Below are positions 8,111 to 13,266 of a stretch of 13,266 nucleotides of DNA, piece after piece. Every line of letters starts with the position of its first letter. Positions within the stretch are counted from its first letter, which is position 1. The notes under the pieces are model-generated. The model saw nothing but the letters and a program-made list of their open reading frames with translations. It made no database searches and was not told the DNA's origin. Origin of the DNA: an uncultured Dyadobacter sp. (GTDB taxonomy: Bacteria > Bacteroidota > Bacteroidia > Cytophagales > Spirosomataceae); assembly GCA_946481035.1 (NCBI GenBank), contig CAMLNK010000023.1, positions 1-13,266 on the forward strand, in the 5' to 3' direction. The position numbers were made by a program, and so were the translations under genes.

Positions 8111-8225
8111 AATCCGTATCATTACATTACTTTTGATCCATCACGGTTAAAATTAAAACTGCTATGAAACTAGACATTATTGTGATCTAAACCCTGCCGG
8201 GGATATTCAGATCAAACTAAAATGG
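8111..8225. other. Intergenic region downstream of the small membrane-protein gene
   Basis: About 115 bp without a supportable gene. It holds an interrupted inverted repeat TGATCT (8183-8188) / AGATCA (8209-8214) with a nested CCC-TGCC-GGG stem, which may be a weak hairpin. It also holds an eight-codon reading frame (MKLDIIVI, 8164-8190). The latter is too short to call a gene. Confidence 0.3.
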
Positions 8226-8255
8226 AAACAGGCGCCTCATGCGAGGTGCCTGTTT
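8226..8255. terminator. Strong bidirectional hairpin terminator overlapping the treZ 3' end
   Basis: Arms AAACAGGCGCCTC (8226-8238) and GAGGTGCCTGTTT (8243-8255) pair over 13 bp with one G-T/A-C position and a 4-base loop. The outer A/T pairs give a U-rich 3' arm in both directions. It therefore serves the convergent genes on both sides: the small membrane-protein gene (plus) and treZ (minus). The treZ stop codon (8239-8237) lies at the loop border, so the last codons of treZ form one arm of the stem. Confidence 0.8.
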
Positions 8256-10096
8256 TCGGTTTGTTGCGTGGAGAATTGTATTATTATGACGCTCAAACCA
8301 GCTACAACCATTGTCTTTTCTTTCAACGGCAATGCATTATCCCTTCTATCAACCACTTCCAATCCATCCTGCCATTCCGCATCGCAGGAATCCAAAACCT
8401 TAACCCAATTCGCACCGTTCCGGGGCAGTGTAACCTCTGCATCCTCCTCTCCTAAATTAAAGATACAAGCCAACTCCTCGCGCTGGTCGGCGCTCCGGCG
8501 GTAGAGTACCAGGCATTCATCACCGACAATATCCACACGTACATCATTCTTCGCGAAATGGCGCAAAGCCGGGTGCGATTTGCGGAGGGCGATCAATGCG
8601 CGGTGCCAGCGGAGCAATACTGCGTGCCGGCCGGTGCCGGGCTGCGACCAATCCAGTTTCGATTGTGCGAAAGTACCTTCGTCTTGCGGGTTGGGCGGGT
8701 CTTTTTCCCAATTGTAATTTTCAAATTCCTTGCGGCGGCCTTCTACTACTTTGCGGATCAACTCTTCATCCGAATGGCTGACGAAGTAGAAAAATGGCGT
8801 TTGAGCACCGAATTCTTCACCCATGAACAGCATAGGCAGGTATGGCGCAAGTAGCATCGCCGCGGCGGCGAGTTTTTGCCTTTCAAAATTCACCAGCATG
8901 CTGAGCCGCTCGCCCCCTACCCTGTTGCCGATCTGGTCGTGGTTCTGGTTGAATACCACAAACTTTTCACCCGGGATACCCGCGGAGGAGGCTCCGTGCC
9001 GGCGTTTGCGGAATGTCACATACTCGCCGCTATGAACAAAGCCGTCGGTATACGCCTTGCCCCATTGCCGGATGCTGCCAAAGTCTGCGTAGCGGTCGCG
9101 GCCAGCGGGGTCGAGAAGCACATATAATGCATGGTGAAAGTCGTCGAGCCACTGGGCGTCGAAATCCCAGCCGCCGTTTTCGGGTGATTTTGTCACTTTC
9201 GGACTGTTGAGGTCGCTTTCAGCGATGAGATAGAAGTTGCGGCCCATTCGCTGGCGCAATGCGCGGAGCTCGCCGGAGACCAGCTCCCAGAAATGCACGG
9301 CACCGTTGTCGAACATCATATGCACGGCGTCCACGCGGAGGCCGTCGATGTGGTAGTTTTCATACCAATGCAACACCGCATGGCAGAAATACGCCCGCAC
9401 ACCGTCCGACCACGCACCATCGAGGTTGATCGCATTACCCCAGGGCGTAGCATATTGATCCGTAAAATAAGGGCCGAACCGCGGCAGATAATTACCCTCC
9501 GGACCGATGTGGTTAAAAACCACGTCTAAGAAAACAGCTATTCCCTTCGCATGTGCGGCGTCGACCAATGCTTTCAGGCCGTCGGGACCGCCGTAGCTGT
9601 TTTGTACCGCATAGGGAAACACCATGTCGTAACCCCAGTTGCGGCTACCCGGAAATTGCGAAACGGGCATTAACTCAATTGCATTCACGCCCAGTTCCGC
9701 CAGGTAGTCCAACTTTGAAATAATGCCTTCGAATGTGCCATCCGGCGTAAAAGTGCCGGTGTGGATTTCGTAAAACAGCAGCTCTTTCAACGGCAGGCCT
9801 TTCCATTCAATATCCCGCCACGGATATGCATGGTGATCCACCACGGCCGAAGCGCCATGCACGCCATCGGGCTGGTAATGCGATGCCGGGTCCGGGTAGG
9901 CCTCCCCTTCTTCGGCTGCGAATTGGTAGCGGGTACCGGGCGAAATGCCGGCCAGTTCGACCGTAAAATATCCCTCGTCGTCCTTCTGCATTGCCTCGGA
10001 GCGGCCGTCTGTTATCACTTGCATGGTGGCCTTTTCGGGCGCCCAGACGGTGAATTTGCAATGGTTTGTAAAGTAGTTAGCACCTGTAATGCGCAT
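8237..10096 (-). CDS. treZ: Maltooligosyltrehalose trehalohydrolase
   Basis: 619 residues, close to the usual 580-620. The enzyme releases trehalose from maltooligosyltrehalose in the cytoplasm, the second step of the TreY-TreZ route from glycogen or maltodextrin. An N-terminal CBM48-like beta domain (about 1-95; KFTVWAPEKATMQV) precedes a GH13 barrel, with ELLFYEIHTGTFTPDGTFEG (105-124) typical of TreZ. The four GH13 regions are visible: DVVFNH (191-196); GLRVDAVH with nucleophile Asp256; IAESD with acid/base Glu293; and NQNHDQIGN with Asp387 as the third carboxylate. A C-terminal beta domain ends the protein. Lack of a signal peptide fits a cytosolic enzyme. The partner treY and the related treX are not in the window. 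Branching enzyme (GlgB) is the nearest alternative, but the Asn-His-Asp-Gln form of region IV and the overall start favour TreZ. Confidence 0.93.
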   Translation of the reverse strand: MRITGANYFTNHCKFTVWAPEKATMQVITDGRSEAMQKDDEGYFTVELAGISPGTRYQFAAEEGEAYPDPASHYQPDGVHGASAVVDHHAYPWRDIEWKGLPLKELLFYEIHTGTFTPDGTFEGIISKLDYLAELGVNAIELMPVSQFPGSRNWGYDMVFPYAVQNSYGGPDGLKALVDAAHAKGIAVFLDVVFNHIGPEGNYLPRFGPYFTDQYATPWGNAINLDGAWSDGVRAYFCHAVLHWYENYHIDGLRVDAVHMMFDNGAVHFWELVSGELRALRQRMGRNFYLIAESDLNSPKVTKSPENGGWDFDAQWLDDFHHALYVLLDPAGRDRYADFGSIRQWGKAYTDGFVHSGEYVTFRKRRHGASSAGIPGEKFVVFNQNHDQIGNRVGGERLSMLVNFERQKLAAAAMLLAPYLPMLFMGEEFGAQTPFFYFVSHSDEELIRKVVEGRRKEFENYNWEKDPPNPQDEGTFAQSKLDWSQPGTGRHAVLLRWHRALIALRKSHPALRHFAKNDVRVDIVGDECLVLYRRSADQREELACIFNLGEEDAEVTLPRNGANWVKVLDSCDAEWQDGLEVVDRRDNALPLKEKTMVVAGLSVIIIQFSTQQTENRHLA

Positions 10097-10165
10097 GGTT
10101 ATATCGAAGCTGTGTTACATAAACTTCCGCGCAGCGTCACTAAAATTGTGCCTCCGTTTCCCGCA
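10097..10165 (-). promoter_or_regulatory. Presumed treZ promoter region
   Basis: About 70 bp between the terminator of the upstream operon and the treZ start must hold the treZ promoter if the terminator works. I see no match to TAnnTTTG and no clear ribosome binding site. The assignment is by position only. Confidence 0.25.
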
Positions 10166-10202
10166 ACAAAAAAGGAAACCTGTTACCGGCTTCCTTTTTT
10201 GT
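10166..10202 (-). terminator. Intrinsic terminator after the flavin amine oxidase gene
   Basis: Perfect 12-bp arms ACAAAAAAGGAA (10166-10177) and TTCCTTTTTTGT (10191-10202). On the minus strand two C-G pairs and one G-U pair extend the stem inward, so the hairpin is better in that direction. The TTTTTT run in the 3' arm gives the U-tract. It sits 21 bases past the amine oxidase stop codon and separates that operon from treZ. Confidence 0.8.
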
Positions 10203-10223
10203 CTGTCATCCTGTCAGGGCGAA

Positions 10224-11987
10224 TTACCAGCCCATATAGTAAGTATCGCTCAGCCACGTCGGACGGGCGAGGTGAAAGTGCGATTCCAGCATCTTCTCGG
10301 CTTCACAGAATGCGCCTTCTACCCAGCCCTGCTGATCGGAATAGGCTTCGCCTACGACGTAGATATTCTCATCCGTATCGGGCTTGCGCATATAAGGCAT
10401 CACATTCCAAACCGCCACGCCGGCTTTCCACGCATGGTACCCGGCTCCGAACGGATCGTCGGACCAGTCGCGGAAATAAGTGACGTAGGGTTCGGGGATT
10501 TCTACCTCGGCACCATGCAATTCGCGCAGCTGGTTCATAATCTCATTCACCATCAGCTGCGTAGCCTGCTCTCTTTCGAGCGCTTTCAGCTCCACAAGCG
10601 ACGCCGATGCAGCCGCACTCACTTTGAACAGCACTGTATCATCCGATAGCGCCTTCCAGAACGTTTCCGTTTCCATATCGCCATAGCTGCCGAGCAGCAT
10701 CGAGTTGTCGTTCTGCGGATCGGTACCGAAATAGTAGCATTGGCGCATGGGCAAATCGGTAATCGAATGCCCCGAGTCGATACCCAGCTTTTTCCACCAC
10801 GGCTCGCGGAAGCCCATCAGGATTTTGAATGCAGGCTCCATGATCACCGAGCGGATATTGCGGTCGAGCACGGTGTTTTCGTTGGAATTGAAAAAGAAAT
10901 TTTGCTGGTCGAGCAGTTCGAGCGACTTCCGCGGCATACCGAGGATAATATGGTTGGCATAGGCATGCCAGATCTGGTTGCTCGGGATATTCAGGAAGGT
11001 GAGCTCGTAGCGGTACGTATCGCGCTGCTCATGGCCTTTCGAGAAAGTCAGCAGCTTGTTTTCCGACCAGATCGTCGCGCCCGGAATGCCCATATACTGG
11101 TTCGCGAGTGCATATGCAATGCTATCGTAGCCTTCCTCGATGGTTTTGTAAGTCACATCGGCCGAAAAATCACCTACCATATAAGGAAAAGCTTCCGCCG
11201 CATTCCAGTTGATCGTGTTGGAATAATAGCCACCCGCATTCGCCACAAAACTGTAACCTTCCTCCGAAACCTGGTCTTTGATCAGGTTCCAGAAGCCCAG
11301 GTCGTTCACCTTTCGGCCGTCATAGGGCGATCCCGGGAAATGGTAAGTAAGGTTAGGCTTCACCTGGTCCCAATCTTCGCTGGTGAGTTTGAAACCATAA
11401 TCGTATTGGGTCGGACCTTTGGTGACCAGGCTCGAATAATTTGTTACAAACCACGGATCCGCCATGAGCACATCGTAGATGATCTTGTTAAAAAGCTGGT
11501 CGGAGCTGAAACCAATGTCGTCGTCGTTGAGATAATAGCGGGTGATGAGCTTCTCGCCCTTGTCCTGGGCCACATTCCAGGCATTCTGTTTGAAATGCTG
11601 CTTGCGGAGGTAAAAAAGGAGATCGGCCGGGTTACCCATGGGGAAAGGAACCGGTGTCATATGGTCTTTGAGCACAGGTGTGCGCTTGCTCAGGTCCTTT
11701 TCCGTCAGCGGATAGCCTTCGATAAGCGTGGTCACGATCTCCTGTGAAGTGAGGTAGCGCATGCCGCCCAGCTCGCCCCAGAAGTTCATTCCGGGCAGGA
11801 TCACCGATTCGAGGCGGCCGCCGATGCGCTCGCTCATGTCGAAAATCTGTACCTGTTCGCCGTTGTATTTGCCCGTGTCGGTGAGGCGGTAGGCGCTGTA
11901 CAGGCCCGAGGTCCCCGCGCCGATGATCGCAACTTCCGTCTGCAAACCGGGCTTCATTCCGTTGTTTAGTGGCGTGTTTTTGTTCAT
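10224..11987 (-). CDS. FAD-dependent amine oxidase of the MAO / L-amino-acid oxidase superfamily
   Basis: 587 residues from the ATG at 11987. An ATG at 12062 lies inside the upstream gene and would add 25 non-homologous-looking residues. The N-terminal Rossmann motif VAIIGAGTSGLYSAYRL (19-35) is followed by the ribose-binding acid at the end of the next strand (IFD, Asp50) and the family motif ERIGGRLES (53-61). AFKILMGFREPWWKK (386-400) resembles the region of the conserved flavin-facing lysine of MAO-type enzymes. The C-terminal FAD motif NIYVVGEAYSDQQGWVEGAF (541-560) includes the Trp (555) that lines the substrate cage. The segment DWSDDPFGAGYHAWKAG (507-523) resembles L-amino-acid oxidases. 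No signal peptide is present, so it should act in the cytoplasm, oxidising an amine or amino acid to an imine with release of H2O2. The substrate is unknown. It begins 10 bp after the preceding flavoenzyme gene, surely as one operon. Confidence 0.87.
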   Translation of the reverse strand: MNKNTPLNNGMKPGLQTEVAIIGAGTSGLYSAYRLTDTGKYNGEQVQIFDMSERIGGRLESVILPGMNFWGELGGMRYLTSQEIVTTLIEGYPLTEKDLSKRTPVLKDHMTPVPFPMGNPADLLFYLRKQHFKQNAWNVAQDKGEKLITRYYLNDDDIGFSSDQLFNKIIYDVLMADPWFVTNYSSLVTKGPTQYDYGFKLTSEDWDQVKPNLTYHFPGSPYDGRKVNDLGFWNLIKDQVSEEGYSFVANAGGYYSNTINWNAAEAFPYMVGDFSADVTYKTIEEGYDSIAYALANQYMGIPGATIWSENKLLTFSKGHEQRDTYRYELTFLNIPSNQIWHAYANHIILGMPRKSLELLDQQNFFFNSNENTVLDRNIRSVIMEPAFKILMGFREPWWKKLGIDSGHSITDLPMRQCYYFGTDPQNDNSMLLGSYGDMETETFWKALSDDTVLFKVSAAASASLVELKALEREQATQLMVNEIMNQLRELHGAEVEIPEPYVTYFRDWSDDPFGAGYHAWKAGVAVWNVMPYMRKPDTDENIYVVGEAYSDQQGWVEGAFCEAEKMLESHFHLARPTWLSDTYYMGW

Positions 11988-11997
11988 GTTGATGGTT

Positions 11998-13194
11998 TTA
12001 AATGGCTTTGAAATAATTGTAACCCAGCTTGAATGGCGAAATATCAAAGGTTGAATGGCCATCCAGCGCGAGTTGGGTCAGGATCTCTCCCAAAAACGGC
12101 GTAAACTTGGCCGCCCAGCCGGTGGCGTACACCACGATGTTCTGATGGTTGGGCACATAAGGCGGCGCAAAATCGATCAGCAGTTCCTTATTCGGGATCT
12201 TGCTGAGCGCGATAAGGCAGGTAGAGGTAAAATAAGGCGTCGGGTCGAGGCCGGTCATGTGGTCGCGCACCCATTCGGACGTGTACGCGAGCTCCTGCGG
12301 GTTAGGCACGAGCGTGCGCTGCTCCGGGCTCGTGAGCGGGTCGATCACAAAGTCGGGCGCCACGCGGATGTACTCGGGATGGTCCCAATCCACGCCCGGG
12401 AAGCCGTAAAACTGGTTACCGTTCGAGCCGATCGCGTTCTGGAACACAAACCACGTCGGGTACTGAATCTTCGGATCGGTTTTCTTGAAATAGGCCGAAG
12501 ACATATTCCAATAAGTAGCCTCGATCGTGAATCCGAGCAGGTTGATCACACCATCCACGTACGGCCCCGGCACGAGCACCAGTTTTTCACTGATAAATGT
12601 ACCTTTCGGTGTCGTCACATTGAACAATTTTCCGTCCTGCTCAATGGCCGTCACCGGCGATTCGTCGTGCAGCGTCGTGTAGGGACTTCGCTCGCAGGCC
12701 TGGTACAATGTTTCGATGGTAGCACGGAAATCAATGCTCGCGCCGTCGGCCTGGAAAAGGCCGGTGTACGTCTCGGGCAAATTGCGGAAATGGTATTGCG
12801 ACTCGATTTCCTTTGCCGTCAGGCTCGTATAAGGCACATTCAATGCTTTGAGCGCCTGCTCGGCCTCGGCAATGTTGCCCTCGGTGGAATGCACGGCCGG
12901 GTCCCCGAACCAGAGCGTACCTACCTTGTCGAGCAGGGTTTTGGGCGTCAGGGTTTGCAGCTCGTCCCAATACGGCTGCGCGTCCAGCGCCATCTGCACC
13001 ATATACTCCTCGGGATACGGAATGCGGTATTGCCGCGAAACGCCCGCCGAGCTCCCGAGCTGGTTTTTGAAGGTAAATTGCTCCAAAACCAGCGTTTTTG
13101 CTTTTCTTTTTCCCAAATGGTAACCGGTGGAGAGGCCAATTGCCCCTCCCCCGACCACGATCACATCAAAATGATGATCTGTTGGTTGCGCCAT
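11998..13194 (-). CDS. FAD-dependent oxidoreductase of the MSOX/MTOX (DAO) family
   Basis: 398 residues, the usual size of monomeric sarcosine oxidase and N-methyltryptophan oxidase (about 370-400). Rossmann motif VIVVGGGAIGLSTGYHLGKR (11-30). The next family segment is GSSAGVSRQYR (47-57), and YFTSTCLIALSKIPNKELLI (321-340) contains Cys326 at the position of the cysteine that binds FAD covalently in MSOX. GWAAKFTPFLGEILTQLAL (359-377) matches the C-terminal FAD segment and keeps its lysine (363). By eye, MSOX His45 is Ala50 here, Arg49 is kept as Arg54, the oxygen-activating Lys265 corresponds to Arg276, and His269 is not kept. So it is unlikely to be a true sarcosine oxidase; an oxidase or dehydrogenase on another secondary amine or amino acid is more likely. 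No signal peptide. It is the first complete gene of a two-gene flavoprotein operon. Confidence 0.87.
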   Translation of the reverse strand: MAQPTDHHFDVIVVGGGAIGLSTGYHLGKRKAKTLVLEQFTFKNQLGSSAGVSRQYRIPYPEEYMVQMALDAQPYWDELQTLTPKTLLDKVGTLWFGDPAVHSTEGNIAEAEQALKALNVPYTSLTAKEIESQYHFRNLPETYTGLFQADGASIDFRATIETLYQACERSPYTTLHDESPVTAIEQDGKLFNVTTPKGTFISEKLVLVPGPYVDGVINLLGFTIEATYWNMSSAYFKKTDPKIQYPTWFVFQNAIGSNGNQFYGFPGVDWDHPEYIRVAPDFVIDPLTSPEQRTLVPNPQELAYTSEWVRDHMTGLDPTPYFTSTCLIALSKIPNKELLIDFAPPYVPNHQNIVVYATGWAAKFTPFLGEILTQLALDGHSTFDISPFKLGYNYFKAI

Positions 13195-13228
13195 GATATC
13201 GTATTTATTGTGAAGGTTTTAAGATCGC

Positions 13229-13266
13229 TTATTGTTTCACAAGCGTGTTGATGTTCACGTGCGGCC
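13229..13266 (-). CDS. C-terminal tail of a possible upstream gene (partial)
   Basis: An open frame enters from the right edge and ends at a TAA (13231-13229), giving PHVNINTLVKQ as the last residues. It lies 34 bp upstream of the MSOX-like gene on the same strand, a spacing that fits an operon. Only 12 codons including the stop are visible, so coding status is a guess based on position and plausible composition. No function can be assigned. Confidence 0.35.
   Translation of the reverse strand, partial: PHVNINTLVKQ

Noticed and set aside
8164..8190. Eight-codon reading frame MKLDIIVI
   Set aside because: Too short, without a convincing ribosome binding site or neighbours that would make a leader peptide likely.
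10740..11747. 335-codon plus-strand open frame opposite the amine oxidase gene
   Set aside because: Shadow frame without domains; the minus strand carries intact N- and C-terminal FAD motifs.
11988..12062. Upstream ATG extension of the amine oxidase by 25 residues
   Set aside because: It lies within the end of the preceding gene and adds no family sequence. The ATG at 11987 lies 10 bp after that gene and 16 residues before the Rossmann fold begins.
12055..13251. 398-codon plus-strand open frame opposite the MSOX-like gene
   Set aside because: It mirrors the minus-strand gene, is rich in Arg and His as expected from antisense of GC-rich codons, and shows no domain motifs. The minus-strand frame has clear FAD motifs.

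Overview
The window looks like chromosomal DNA from a Bacteroidota bacterium, probably a soil or plant-associated member of the Cytophagales (Dyadobacter/Spirosoma type). That placement is an inference. It rests on a Reg_prop-propeller sensor protein, a secreted haem-binding protein of the so-called PVC type, a TAnnTTTG-like promoter element, A-rich start regions without clear Shine-Dalgarno sequences, and moderately GC-rich coding DNA. Six complete protein genes and two fragments are visible. All lie on the minus strand except one small orphan on the plus strand. I saw no rRNA, tRNA, CRISPR array, insertion sequence or integrase.

Left part (1-7340, minus strand, transcribed right to left): three genes for secreted or envelope proteins follow each other. 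They are a 1041-residue protein with a sorbosone-dehydrogenase-like propeller, HEAT-like repeats and a C-terminal cytochrome c domain; a 784-residue right-handed beta-helix protein with a C-terminal PDZ domain, resembling GH141-type glycoside hydrolases; and the first 574 residues of a two-component regulator with 11 visible Reg_prop repeats, cut by the window edge. A hairpin with a U-tract stands directly before the beta-helix start codon. The regulator has its own promoter-like element and a 5'-leader hairpin. The cluster reads as a carbohydrate-related locus without SusC/SusD in view.

Middle (7341-8236): a divergent intergenic region and a small plus-strand gene for a single-pass membrane protein. 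Its C-terminal domain faintly recalls the cytoplasmic beta-sandwich of Kir channels. Its base composition is visibly more AT-rich than that of its neighbours. A strong bidirectional terminator hairpin follows, and it overlaps the 3' end of treZ.

Right part (8237-13266, minus strand): treZ (maltooligosyltrehalose trehalohydrolase, GH13) stands alone, without treY in view. It is separated by a clear intrinsic terminator from an upstream two-gene flavoprotein operon. That operon holds an MSOX/MTOX-like FAD oxidoreductase followed after 10 bp by a flavin amine oxidase related to L-amino-acid oxidases. A 12-residue in-frame tail of a possible further upstream gene enters at the right edge. The two flavoenzymes probably act on the same amino-acid-derived metabolite. 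The MSOX-like member seems to lack the sarcosine-oxidase His45 and His269 and to have Arg at the oxygen-activating lysine position.
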